Made by a program: the position numbers and the translations under genes
Notes under the pieces: generated by a model
Database searches by the model: none
What the model saw: only the letters and a program-made list of their open reading frames with translations
Told to the model about the DNA's origin: nothing
Source of the DNA: Phallus indusiatus
Taxonomy: Eukaryota > Basidiomycota > Agaricomycetes > Phallales > Phallaceae
Reading direction: 5' to 3'
NCBI GenBank assembly: GCA_027605045.1
Contig: JAQFWX010000017.1
Location: forward strand, 806,001 to 870,000
DNA length: 64,000 bases
Shown: positions 44,300 through 56,760 of the stretch, one piece after another
Numbering within the stretch: position 1 is the first letter of the stretch
Layout: each line of letters starts with the position of its first letter

Positions 44300-45690
44300 T
44301 CGTGCCTCCTATGATGCTGGGTATATGAGATCGCGATTTCATGTTGTGGCACGTTCATTGAACTTTGAATCACTAAGATGAAGGTGAATCCTTTTCGAGT
44401 TCTTCATTTCTCATGTCTATGTCGTGAAACCTGTTACTTCTATGGTCTCGGGGAAATGTTAGACCTCAAGGCTAGTAAATCTCGCTTTGAACTTGGTCTC
44501 GCGGTTGTAGATATAGTGAGTTTCCAATGACTGCCGGCGGGTTTTGACTCAGAACTCATTGAGCTATTCTTCTTCTTCCTTAAGGTTAACTATATCTTTA
44601 ATGCCTCTGAGCAGCAGTTTTTGACCCCATGCGTCATACAGGCTCTTCGTGAAACCATCAGGGCCTATAAACGGGCACAAATACTTATTGGTCCCGTCAT
44701 TGAATTTTATGATTATCAGGAGAGAGGCAAAATGCTCCCAACCTGGATTATCCTCCATTCGACTCTGGCGGATGATCAGTCGACGACCAGCGCGCGGCAC
44801 TTTCTGCTACAAACATATCTGGACGAAATACCTCCAACCCCAGCTATTCGAGATGAGTTGTATTTAGCGTGCGCAAAGAAGGGCTATAACAACTACTTTG
44901 ACCGAATTCGCCAAGCAAGCTTAGGATCCCTTCAAACTCGTCCTGAACTTATTCATGCGATAGATATGGACCTGAGACTGAGTTTCAAGCTTCCTGATTG
45001 TCCCTCAGAAACTTTTACGGTCGTTAACACTACGCGCGGTTTCAAATTGAGTTGGTTTGTCCCCGACATGCTGCCAAAATTACAGTTGGGTGCCGCCATT
45101 GGGATGGAATTTGTGGCCAAAGGTATTATTCAACGTTTTATTGAGAATTTGATGAATTATATTTACAATTTCCCTTTTAAGGTTTAATCTGGGGTTGTAC
45201 ATCCAAACTCAATGCCTCTCACCCGGTCCATTCGGTTGGGATGTCGCACTATGTGTATTGAAACCTTCTCAAAACAACTTGAACGGGTATATCGTTGCAT
45301 CTTTGGAGATATCGCGTCATGAAACAAGAAAAATATTTAGTCGAAGATCGACCCGGTTTGAATTATATTCATGTCACGTAGAGACATCGGATTTCCCAGA
45401 GAAGCGACGCATGCCCAAGACCCAAGCCCGCTGGCACCTCTCCAGTTCTACGGTGGAAAAATGGTTGGTCACTTTGACTTTACATGGTATCCAGCATTAT
45501 AACTCTTTTTTTAGTTATCGGTGTATTAACAAAGACGGAAGCTGTTATTTGACGTTCGACCTTGTGATCAAATCTCGCAAACCCTCACATTACTAGTAGA
45601 ATCGTCAAGTTCCTGCGGTATTACGGTTGTTTTGTGTGAATATTTTGGTTGATTTTTTGGCTGAGTATTTTAGAATATTTAGTTCTACTG
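44300..45690 (+). repeat. Inverted segmental duplication, copy 2
   Basis: Reverse-orientation match of 19250-20610, ending near TTAGTTCTACTGAAGACC. Divergence seems about 10%. Confidence 0.8.
44377..45596 (+). pseudogene. Uncharacterised gene, copy 2 of the inverted duplication
   Basis: Candidate start ATG at 44377 (MKVNPFRVLHF), then a probable intron ending at ...GACTCAG before the main block (44530-45187, ...LTPCVIQALRETIRAYKRA...) and a second block (45195..45596, YIQTQCLSPGPFGWDVALC...). The phase between the two blocks differs by one base from copy 1, so at least one copy is frameshifted or the true splice is not the one I see. Both blocks stay open in both copies, which suggests recent constraint. 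It encodes about 330-370 aa in total; I do not recognise the family. Confidence 0.5.
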
Positions 45691-45955
45691 AAGACCACGT
45701 TTTTTTTATTATAGCAAGCTTTTTGTTAGAGCTACGACGCGGTCATGGTAGATTGTAATCTTATTATGTTAGAATCTATATTAAAAGTCTATATTACTGT
45801 ATGTACTAGTAATCTGAGACGCCCACAATTCGCCGGTGCTCAAAACTTCACTCAGCTCACAATTAGGACAAGACCATAGCTGCAAATGGCTTCGTGTTCT
45901 AGTCTGGTTCTTGTACTCGTGGAAGCTAATGAAGTAGAACAAGCAAAAGAGACTG

Positions 45956-46985
45956 ATGTCACGCCCATTATGGCGCTAATTAAGCGCATCAAATATTTCC
46001 TGTACCAGGCAGGACTCTTTACAATGCTTTTCTAAATTTCAAACAAATGAAATTATAACGTTTTAGTAGTGAACAATGGGTAAAATGAAAACGTCACTCC
46101 ATCTCAACATCCCCTTCTTCGTCTTCCCAAGCATCATCGTCGTTGTCGTCGTTGATATCTTGTTCTTGGGCCTCTGGTGTCGGTTGTATACCAGCGGCAG
46201 ACAGCTCCGCAGTTAGCTCCTTAGTATGCTGAAGGATCTGTTCGTCTGGGTGTTCTTGTCCTTCATGAAGCTACAAATCAAACACCGTCAGCTGCGAAAC
46301 TCAGTACGAGCGAAGAAGGATCATGACCATTTGACACGTCTGGAGACAATCCATCGAATCCCTAGCCAGGTCAGGATAAGACAGGCCTTCAACCGGCTCA
46401 TTTGTTTCACGGGATTTCTCAGCCATGAGATAGAAACACCATCCTTCCAAGTACCAAGCTTCCACTTCTTGATCGTCGGTTTAATTGCGAGTATCCCCGA
46501 TAGAATTGTAAGGGCGTTGGTATAAGACGAAAGCTCAAGGAATAATCGAACAAGAGAAAGTCGTATAGGTAATGGGGGCATCTTCGGAGAGTCTGATAGT
46601 ATTGGTTACTTCACTGTATTGATATGTAGTGTCGTATTCTTACCAGGATCAAGGTCCTTCCACCGCTCCCATGCTCTCTCAGCAAGTTCTCGGGGTTCGT
46701 CTGGACGCTTTTGAGACATCCTAACGGACGCAAGAGTTTGCATAGCTTCGTAACTCGACGGATCGATGTTCAACGCTATTAGAATGAAGCAAGTTTGTCG
46801 GAAGATGATTCTGCTTCATCTTCAAAGCTACGCAGAACAATACATAAACGTAGATCCTCGTGTGCTGAAAGCCCGTCAAACACGCACCATAAGTCAGACA
46901 TCCATATTTCTACCATGGCAGCAAGGGCTCCTATGATTTTGATTTTAATCTCATCGTCTCTTTCATCGTAAGATGTTCGTCCGTC
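45956..46985 (-). pseudogene. Partial, frameshifted copy of the Acl4-like TPR gene
   Basis: Matches 57390-58408 (last three exons and 3' flank of the gene at 57526..58908). It lacks exon 1 and breaks at about 46985, where it joins upstream-repeat copy X. Two 5-nt insertions relative to the parent (around 46483 and 46790) shift the frame. The C-terminal acidic tail and the stop are still recognisable near 46095. Confidence 0.8.
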
Positions 46986-46989
46986 TCCG

Positions 46990-48375
46990 TATGGTATGAG
47001 CGCAAAGCTTTCATTGTCACTTATATGTATAGTGAGCGATTACACTTTCATCCCCAGATTTGGAGAACCTGTTAAAACGACAGCTTTGACAAGTATTTTT
47101 AAAGTCCATCACAATGCACATGGCCGAACTCCAACAAACACCACGACAATTGTTGAACATAGTCCCATCAACTTCTGTTCTTTTCTAATTCCACCGCTTG
47201 TGGTAAATTCAGCCCTCCAAGTGAGTTTTCAAGCTCCCTAAAGTTCCGTGTCGAAGACATGAATACGAAGCTGGTGGTGTCAGTCGCTGAGTCCCGTGAT
47301 GATGATGATGATTAATCAAGTTTATAGTCTATAGGGTCGCCCCCGGTCAGACATTGTACGTTACATGTAGTCTAGGTTTTAATACAGAGCAGGTCTATTG
47401 AACTAAAACATCTAAAAGAAAGCTGAGTCCCGTACGCATGCGCAGCACTGAGCGCTGACCATCAATCAGTATGTGTGTATTTTTAACCCAAGTGATACTT
47501 AACCCTATTTGCTTGTTTATAAATCATGATTTAGCAATTAATATGGTCAAATTAGATGGTACATATGTATATAGTGGGATATTTGCCACCCGATCTATTG
47601 TCAATACGAGCCCATCAGAATCCCCCTGCATTCGCTGTCGCCGGTTCGAAGTTGGTGCTCCACTTTCCACCAAGGATCATGGCAATATGGCGCACCTTGC
47701 CATATTCTTACACGCTTTCATGTTCATTCAGACTATTAATAATACTCTTCTGCTAGTTGGAAGCTGGAGCTGTACTACACTCTTGATGCGATGTCGGGGG
47801 TTTTATGCGCACCAAGGCCGTTGGAGCTGCGTGAATCGGTCAATTGAATCGAGGAAGTCTCCCCTTATGAATTGAGTGCCGGAATAGACTTGGACAATAT
47901 CATCGCATCAAAGTCACTCACGACAGTTTAACTTGGTGCGCGCAGTTTTGCAGAAAGCGCTACTAGCAGCTCATCAAGTAAAGTTCCTAGATTCAAGTTC
48001 ATGAAATTATTGAATAAGATATACTAGTATATACAATGTACTAATTGATCTATCATTTTAAGGTTTATAAAACCGCTGTTCTGAAAAGTGAGTTCATGAG
48101 GGGTGGGAAATGTGTTGGCTTTCTTTTCTCAACATCAATGCCTGTATGTCACGAAGAAATTGGATAACTTGACATTTTATTGATCTATTCAACACCAGGA
48201 CTCAACACTGAAGTGCATATAGCACCTAAATGTTAAACGACCGAGGCGGTGATCACCACCAGTGGCACTTCGGCAATCCTCTTAATTTTGGAACCTTGAG
48301 TGTCAAACAGAAACCTCCTTGACCAACATCAGCAACACCGATGCCGTCACTTGGATGGTAATGTTTTACAACCTA
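46990..48375. repeat. Dispersed upstream repeat, copy X
   Basis: Similar to copy Z in its left half and to copy Y (55490-56625) in its right half. It has no EF-hand gene next to it; instead it abuts the TPR-gene fragment. It continues after the TA-flanked element at 49513-49640. Confidence 0.75.
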
Positions 48376-48482
48376 CATCAGGGAACAGGTGGTGTGCTAC
48401 GTCGCGCTACGTAGGCTACATAGCGCGTGTAGCCGCGTAGGACATTCCGATGCTTCATAATTCGACGTAGTTGGCCCGGCCA

Positions 48483-48512
48483 ATTTCGTAGAGCTATGTA
48501 GCTCTACGAAAT
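48483..48512. repeat. 30-bp near-perfect palindrome
   Basis: Arms of 14 bp (ATTTCGTAGAGCTA and its complement) with a 2-nt centre TG, inside the TA-flanked element. Confidence 0.95.
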
Positions 48513-48937
48513 GCGCTTCCTGCGCTGTAGTCGCAACCTTTATCCGTCACTGCCGTTGTTCTTCTGTAGTTATTCCTTCCAATGTAGAATCCGTAGAAAT
48601 GTTTTCATTGTGTAACTATATTCACTCTTTTCCCTTTACGGGTTTGATTTTTATGAACTTCAAATTTATTGAATATAGTCAGTACAACTTGAAGGTGCAT
48701 CTACAATTTCTAACTCTAACGTCCATGGAGTGATTGCTACTACATAATATGGTACTTAGGAAAATTCAAAATCGAGTCCGAGTGATAGTTAAGGGGGAAA
48801 AAGAGATAGATGGAAAAGCAGGAGTACGAACCTTTATATAGACAATCCCGTTAGCAGGCGCTCGTGGAGCCGTGGAGCAGCAACGCACCAATCATCGTGC
48901 TCAGTTGCTCCACCTTAAACGTCACTGTGTGGAGCGT

Positions 48938-49066
48938 TGGAAGACGGGAGAAGACGGGGACGAAGACGGGGACGAAGACAGAGACGAAGACGGAGACGAA
49001 GACGGGGACGAAGACGGAGACGAAGACGGAGACGAAGACGGGGACGAAGACGAAGACGAAGATGGA
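48938..49066 (+). repeat. 12-bp minisatellite, unit GAAGACGGGGAC
   Basis: About ten units, varying at two or three positions (GGGGAC, GGAGAC, AGAGAC). All three plus frames stay largely open through it (for example poly Asp-Glu-Gly in 48872..49255), which reflects the repeat and is not evidence of a gene. Confidence 0.9.
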
Positions 49067-49640
49067 AGTGTGGGCGAAGACAAAGAGAACAATCATAGGG
49101 AAGCACGAAATCTGCTCTTGCCTATCTTCTGTCTACTTCTTGATCAGCTTCCGCCAAACACTTGCGACTATTTAGATCTCTGGCCAGTGAAGTCATTGAA
49201 GATTCTGCTGCTGATGTGGTTGGAGAATGTTATAGATAGCAGATGGCGAAATTGACCGTGACTCAGATGTAGATTTAGCACCATGTGGATAACCAGAAAA
49301 TACCTAAAGGTTTGTACTCACCTTGAGAACACAAATCTCTACATATTGTACGATGAACTACATTTTGCTACATTTCCCGACGGCCTGACTGTGGAGCATT
49401 ACACGATTCCGGTGAGATTACGTGGGCTTCATAGAGGTTCGTATCAAGCGCTAATTTTGTAGGTGTGTGTAAATTTGCTCCAATTACGAGCGCCGGAACC
49501 GGTTTCCTGATGTAGGTTCAAAGGACGTCAACGGAGATCGACAAAACACGACAAAATGGCATCATGTCGTAGACTTAGGAGAATGTTTCGATTTTGTACA
49601 TTAGAGCGGAGTTTTTTTTTTTTTTTTGAATAACAAGGTG

Positions 49641-51067
49641 AGTAATCATGTAATAATGTTGTTTGAATGAAGAAAGAAGAAAGGGCTTGAGTTTGACTGT
49701 GTTTACTATATGCATCCACTATCCGCCGACCCTTCAAGCTTCAAGCTTCATGGCTAAGTGGCAACGGAAACACATGTTGATTCTTCTTAATAACGACCGT
49801 TCTAGTTCCACTTGAAATTTAATAGATAAATTGAGACAACTTAAGCACTCAAAGTATTTGTCGCAAAAATCCAAGGAGATTATAAACTCAATCAAGTTTA
49901 TTTATTCAATAGGTCGTTTATTTTGTATTTATAATTCAATATCTCACAACGCACAGAGATTATTTTTCTCACCAATGAGTGTGCTCAGCTTCGCTTGAGT
50001 TGTGATCGGGTAAAAACCATTCACCGGCTAATCGCTAAGCGTCTCATACACCAAAAAAAGGAGGATGGTCTGTGCGCAAGCTCAGGCTCCTATATAGACT
50101 CGAGACTCTGTCGCATTCGCGTTGCGCCCACTTAGTAGTAGTCTTAGTATTCTAATAGTAGTTCTAATAGTAGTTTGATAGTAATCTAATAGCAAACCTA
50201 GTAGTTAGCAGCGTAGTAATTTAAATAGTACATTAATAGTTGTGTTTTTTCGTAGTGCCAGTGTAGACTATACATGTACATATAATACTCAATATAATGT
50301 TTTAATGACTACTCTAACTTGTGATTTGACATTAAGAGAAACAATCAAATTGTTACTTATAAAAAAGGACTTAAGAAAAAAAATCTGCTCATTTGATTTA
50401 TAAACCCAACCTGACAAATTTTTATTGCCTTGAAAAGTTTATAAATAGTTTATAAACCACCTCGACGCCTCTCGATTTATAATTGATTATAAATCCCATT
50501 TCGGTTTTTGCGACAATTTCTAATATATAAAGATGTCCTCGCACACAAGCAATCCATCCTTCGTCTTTCATGCATCTATGTACCACCACATTCGTTCATT
50601 CACTGGAAAAGAAAAACCATACTTGTCACGAAATCATTTATGATAATCTCTTAAGCCTTGCGTGAGCCTTTGATGAACATCTTTTAGCATTTTGCCTGAT
50701 CTCTTTCAATAGCCAAAACCCAAAACACAACGCTATATATACCCTATTAGGTCAGTTGCGCTTTTTAAGCGGACCAGGTAGTTCCCAAATTTCACTTCGC
50801 GAAGTTGGTTTTACATCAAATAATCTGATTATGAATTATGTCAGGGCAACTACGCTTTTATTATAATGGTAAATTCTTTGTATACTACTAGTAACACATT
50901 GCACTGGCAACCGCAAATGCATAAACGGTCCACTCACAACTGAGACAGTGATGAACGCGAATATGAGCCACTAATCCGGACAAACCTCGCGATCAGCAAT
51001 AATTGAAATCATGAACACGTAACGATATCATACGAAACCCCAGTATACCCACTTATATGCTGTTAGG
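49641..51067. other. AT-rich non-coding stretch
   Basis: Contains an irregular array of TAATAGTAGTT-like units at about 50140-50245. No supported gene; the downstream part is the 3' flank of paralogue C. Confidence 0.5.
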
Positions 51068-54000
51068 TTACTGAGCCTTCCTTTGTGATACATTTATGAG
51101 CTGTTGCAACATGTCTTCCAACCGCTGCAGCTGTTTCCTAGTTTCTCCAACGCTGTCTTGAATCCCCTCGAACCTCTCTTCTAGATTCTTCAGTCTCTCT
51201 TCGACTGACAATGATTTCTTTGGAGGTTCCGGGTTTGAGACGAGAACGAGGTCATGCGACCAATGATGTGGCCTTGAAATCAACCGGTCTGCATTATCGT
51301 TGTGTTCTCCCGAATCGTCTGCGTTCTTGTCTTGAACATTTTTTACCTCAAATAGCCATGGCTGATCCTTTTCGACTTTCAAATTACACGGTTTGCAAAC
51401 AAAGATGTCTTCAAAAGGATGAGTCATGCAGTGTCAAAAATTTTGAACTCATAGCACTTTACCATGGCAAGTACAGCAACTCCAATACGGTCTTTCTTTG
51501 ATGGGTTCCTTGCATATATTGCACACAATTCCTGTGGATTCCTCCCTGGATGCGTAATCCACTGTCGATTTAGCATTTTTCCTTGTACTATAATGATCGC
51601 GCAACGAAAGAGGTCGACGAATCTGAAGCAGCGTATGAGAAGGAACATGCTTCAATTCCTGTTTGCTGTTGTTCCGGTAAATAGTGAATTCTTTATCAAC
51701 GCAGTCTCCGCAAATATCCACAGTTTCAATACAACGTCCTTCCGAGCATGTAAGACACATGTATGCGGTCATTGAAATAGGGAAGTTAAAACAAGAGTCG
51801 CAGCCAGCTCTAAAAAAAAAGGAAATGACGCCGGAACATCAGAAAAAAAACAGGATGAAGAAATTTAAGAATAGAACGAACTGGTGCTGAACTACTCTTG
51901 ACCGAAAAATCTGACCTAATAATCGATACAAGCGAACCTCCACAGAAGAAAGCCGTCTCTGTAGAGCCTGATATTCTTCGCTCTCTTTATCTTGTAAACC
52001 ACGGTCCCCATATTTCGTCCACAAATAAATATATCTGCGCCTGTCATCTCGACGTTTTTTGAGATTCGACCATGTAAGAACATGTTGAGAGACTGAGTCC
52101 ATAACGGCATTCAGCGCAAATTTCCACAAAGCGCGGGGTTTATTTTTTTTAAACTCATCATCTGACGGACGAAAGCGAAAGAATTCCTCAGGTTTCTTTT
52201 GGACAGTGAATCTACCCCCAAATTTCTGGGTATTCTCGGAATCGTCATTTTTATCATCCAAGTCTTCGCTGTTGTTATTGCCGTTAACCCGTTCGTTTTC
52301 CGCTAACGATGGGTCTCCCCATTTTCCGGTAATGACATCGAACGAGCTGTTGATTTTACCGGAATAGAACCAACGTGTTTTCATTTTGTTTACAAACCTG
52401 TCCTCAAAGTAGGAAATTCTGCGTCCATTGAGCTTCCCTGTAATTGTAAAACCCGAGAGCGAGTCACTGCCTCCACCAACGAAAGTACCGTCTTCATTGA
52501 TGGTATCAATGCGGAATCCCATGACACCATCAGTAACAGACCCATGGAAACCATAGTAATCAAAACCATGCCATACGCCAACCGCTGAACTTGTCACAGA
52601 CTGATCAATGACTGAGGTTTCCAATTTCGCAGATACATTCAGGACCGATTCTATATCATCTTCGTCCTCCTGGTAGACGACATTTTGATTGTCGTTGTTG
52701 TCCACTGCATCAACTTCCAACCCAGCATCCTTGGAAGGTTCTTCGTCAGCTTCACTATTTAGGTCACCGACCGGAGCGTCGTAATAGCCATTCGGCAAGT
52801 TGTAATAACTCGTTGCAGTATCAAGTCCTTCAAGTGTGTGTAGGACAGAAACGTAATAATACTAAACACAAGTTAATCTCGAACCATTTGGCATTGACAC
52901 CGGTAATTTGAAACACACCAACGCGTAGCAGTATCTTCGTAGTTCCTCATTGAAGGCCAAATTCCTCAATTTGAATATTCCTGTCCGTGATATGAGTCGT
53001 TTAAAAAGCTTATGGCGCGAAAACACTTCACCTTTCAAAACCACGGTACGCTCAAAAATAGCTGTTCGAATTGTGTCCAGAGATGTAAGAGGTTTACGAA
53101 AATCAGCATCCGTCAGAACTCGGGTCTTTCCCTCTTCAAGGATGGATAGAATGCGCCGCAATATAAGATATGTCAAAGGAAGTGCATACTCTTCTAAATT
53201 GCCATCGCCGATGACCAGCGAAAGCGTATTCCGTTCATCGATGAAATAGTCCAGAGATTTCCATCGTTTTTCAATGCGTCTCTCTACTTTTGCAGCGTAT
53301 TCTCGGAATTTGCTATGCGGGTATTCTTCGGCTAGATCGTCTAACGAGGAGGTATGTATTCCAGCAACGATCAGGTCAATGTCGTACATAGAATGAGACA
53401 TCATTAGTCTTGAGAATGCACCAGCATTTCCGGGAACCAGAGATTGGTAGATAGAAGACATGTCGTACAAGACAGATCGGATACGGAATGTGTATTGTCG
53501 AAGCGTTACCTCAAAACCTATATAGCCAAGGACGGTTTATTGTAGTTAAATAGATGATAAGACATGAACGAACCACTTGTCCAATATGCTAGCCATAAGG
53601 GAAGACTACACAAAATGTGTTAGTGAAGAGAATAAATGAACATTATGTCGGAGTTCATCACCTCCAATCAGTAGGACGAGCAGCTGTGAACTGGTTAAGT
53701 TCATGAATAGTGACAAAATCGGAGCAATCAGGGTCCAATGCTTCTTGAAGAGGCCTAAGCCGAACACTATTGATACACCCAATGGCCCAAATATCATCCT
53801 CAGTAAGAGGGAGGAGGTCCAAGAGTAAATCCCGCGTTTTCGTGTGCTTTTCTTCCAAATCTATCTCCGCGACAGGTGTTTGAACGACCGTCAATTCGTG
53901 ATCCTTTTTATCCTTGGTTACATGAAGGAACAGATGTGTGTAAAAGTCGCGGATTGCGAGGACTACATGTCGAGATTTAGCACTCCCTTTCCAACCCTAC

Positions 54001-55451
54001 AAAATGTTGTCACATTAGGGCATGTTTCTGCTTGCGCAGCCAATTCACTTGACGAACCATTTCTACCCACATAGCGTACATTGCCTTTAAGCGATAAAAT
54101 TCCTTGAAATTCATGAGATAAAGAATATCATTTACCTTGTCCCGGATTCGGTCCTTTGGACCAGACATGATCTTAAGGATGATCCTGTCGCTCTCATGTC
54201 GCACGACTGCCTCCACTTCCGAAATCTGGTTTTTCTGCTCTTCAAATTTCTGGTTGAAAAATGCTTGACTCTCCGCCAATGATTTATCAAAGCTGGTTTT
54301 CAAGTCAGATTTGATATCCGTGAAATTCGTCGTTCTGGCTGTCTTTCCTGAGACGCTCGCTAAACCAACGGATACCGGTGCACCAGCACCGCTGCGTGAG
54401 ACTTGATCGTCTCTTTTACGGATCAGTTCTCGCAAAAGTTCATCGTCATCGAAGAATTTCTCGGGTCCTCCCTTCGCATCAATGAATTTGTTCAATTCCT
54501 GCTCCTCAGGAGAAACAAGGTTTTCGAACACCAACTTCATGAGTTTATCGAGTTTTCCGTCCAAACGCTCTGTGATCCGATGTATAGTTTGTACTCCAAC
54601 TCCCGTATAAAGTGCGAGAATGGTATTGAAATCGCTTGCAAGACTGGCAAATGTAGATGTGAAACCAGTAAATTTACCCTCCCAGCTGTTGCTTCTCAAC
54701 AATTTGACTGAAGGGACCGAATGAAAAATAAGGATAAAGGATGAACTTGAGATCATACCTATGAATTTTGACTTATAATAGTCATCTGTTATATGAGAAC
54801 ACTCCTGAATGTCTGAAGCAGCCTTTTCCAGCTGTTCACTCATACGATCAGCAATCTTAATGCCTTCTTTGCCTAATTCGTCTGGTTTGATCGTTTCAAG
54901 TCTATAAACAACTTCTCAATAAATGTACGCTGGCCTTCGTCTTTGGAAAAACTTACGAACGCAGGTTGGACATCATGTCACTCATTTGGACAAATAAAGC
55001 TAGGACCTTTTTATCGTTGTCGAGGCGTTTGAGCTCTAGCGCTAGCGCAGCTTTGAACGGGATAACAGCAACTGATTTTGTAGAGATTGCATTGAGATTG
55101 CATGAATAAGATTGACTTATAGTACCAACCTTGGATGAACGGATGAATCTTGCCCACTTCTTCGAGAACTCGCATTAAACCTTCACTTGATTGAACGAAG
55201 GTCCCGATTTGAGATTTGAGAGCTGAACAAACTTGCAAGGTGACATCCTTATCGGCGGATACTTCGGGAGACTGAAAGGTCTCAACTAGGAAAGAAAAAG
55301 CTATAAACGATACAAAAGAGCATTGAAGCACGAAAAACTTACAAACTTTATCGATCTTTTGCTCCCTGCGCTCGTCCGCGCGGCGCTTGGCAGAGGTCAA
55401 CGCTATCTGTGCAAGGTCGAGAGGGGAAATTCCAGTTTCTGAACGAGACAT
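51068..55451 (-). CDS. EF-hand / zinc-finger protein, paralogue C (multi-exon)
   Basis: A more distant member of the A/B family in the same orientation. The start at 55451 (MSRSETGISPLDL) was preferred to the Met seven codons upstream because it gives the conserved short acidic start. Domains: N-terminal helices (55451-54970), a coiled coil (about 54843-54140, with SKFIGM and KSDLKTSFDKSL), an EF-hand-like loop DPDCSDFVTIHE (about 53735-53700), a helical block (53470-52862), a beta-rich block with GSVTDGVMGFRID and GGGSDSLSGFTITGKL (52798-51870), a Cys-rich finger CLTC...CGDC...CNICKEPIKERPYWSCCTC (about 51770-51460) and a C-terminal coiled coil (51427-51068). Shared order with A and B supports common descent; function unknown. 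Confidence 0.65.
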
Positions 55452-55489
55452 TGTAGAAACGTAACTTTGCACCCTCCGTGGTGATTTGA

Positions 55490-56760
55490 ATCTACAACTA
55501 TGAGTGTATTTTCAGTCCAAGTGATATTTCACTCTATTTGCCTGTTTATAAACCATGATTTAGCAATTAAAATGGTCAAATAACATGTATGTGGTGGGAT
55601 ATTTGCCACCCAATCGGCTATTGTCAATACGAGCCCATCAGAATTGCTCTGCGTTCGCTGTCGCCGGTTTGAAGTCGAAACGTTGATGCCCTACTTTCCA
55701 TCAAGGATCATGTCAATATGACACACTTTGCCATATTCTTCCACGCCTTCGTGTCCATTCAAAATACTCTTCTGCTAATTGGAATCTGGAGCTGTACTAT
55801 ATTCTTTTTTTTTCGGAGCTAAAGTCAGTAAAGTATTTGGACATAGTCCAGCACTCACGGACAGCTTGTGAATCACGCGTGGTGACCTGGGTGTAGGCCG
55901 TGGGTGTTCCGATTTCTCTATGCGCCAGTGACGTACGAACAGGGGAAAAATGCATCTACGCACACCTCATATTAAGGTAGTGTGGGACTCAGGGCGAACG
56001 CTCTAGTGAAATACCCACTAAAAAACCCCTGAGAGCTGTACTATATTCTTGATGCGATGTCGGGGTTTTATGCGCACCAACGCCGTTGGAGCTGCGTGAA
56101 TCAATCAAGTGGGTCGAGGAAGTCTCCCCTTATCAATTGAGTATGCGAGAATAAACTTGGACGACAGTGTCGTCGCATCAAAGTCACTCAAAAAACCGAC
56201 GACGCGCGCGACACATTTCAATGCAGACAGTTTTGCAGAAAGCGCTACTAGTAACTCACCAAGTAAAGTTCCCAAACTTATGAAATTATTGAACAAGATA
56301 TACTGATATAATGTACTAATCATTTTCAAGCCTATAAACCGCCGTTCTGAAAAGTCAAATAATCCAATTTCGATTTTTGCGACTAATACAAGCATTGATG
56401 TTAGAGAAAGAAAGCCAACCACATTTCCTACCCCTCATGAACTCAACCCCTTTTCTTGATCCATTTGACACCGGACTCAACACAGAAGCGCATATAGCAC
56501 CTATACGGCCGATAGCCACTGGCAATTCGACAGTCGTCTTAATTTTGGAACCTTGAGCGTCAAACAGAAACCTCCTTGACCAACATCGACACAGGTGCCG
56601 TCACTTAGATTGTTAATGGTTTACAACCTATTTTCAACAGACTTCAGCGGAGATCAACAAAACACGACAAAATGGCGTCATGTCGAGGACTCGGGAGAAT
56701 GTTTTGATTTTGTACATTAGAACGAAGGAGTTTTTTTTTTTTCGAATAGCAAAGTGAGCT
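55490..56760. repeat. Dispersed upstream repeat, copy Y
   Basis: Upstream of paralogue C; similar to copies X and Z. It carries the SINE-like insertion (55807-56032) that X and Z lack, and lacks the TA-flanked element that X carries. Confidence 0.75.
55807..56032 (-). mobile_element. SINE-like retroposon with 18-bp target duplication
   Basis: The 18-bp sequence GAGCTGTACTATATTCTT stands on both sides (55789..55806 and 56033..56050). Read on the minus strand the 226-bp insert ends in an A-run, as target-primed retroposons do. Copies X and Z are uninterrupted here. No ORF; A/B boxes are not convincing, so it may be tRNA-unrelated or a truncated LINE 3' end. Confidence 0.8.

Larger units (their letters stand above)
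48376..49512. mobile_element. TA-flanked DNA element with short TIRs, empty site known
   Basis: Ends CATCAGGGAACAGG... and ...GGTTTCCTGATG form imperfect TIRs. TA lies on both sides (48374-48375, 49513-49514). The paralogous repeat copy Y reads straight through at about 56628 without this 1.1-kb block. The left end has a cluster of perfect hairpins (48414-48434, 48483-48512); the middle has a minisatellite. No intact transposase. Confidence 0.72.

Noticed and set aside
48864..49255. Coding gene rich in Asp/Glu/Gly or Lys/Thr
   Set aside because: All frames stay open because of the 12-bp tandem repeat; it is a minisatellite.
50140..50245. CRISPR-like array of TAATAGTAGTT units
   Set aside because: Spacing and units are irregular, the genome is eukaryotic, and it is simple AT-rich repeat sequence.
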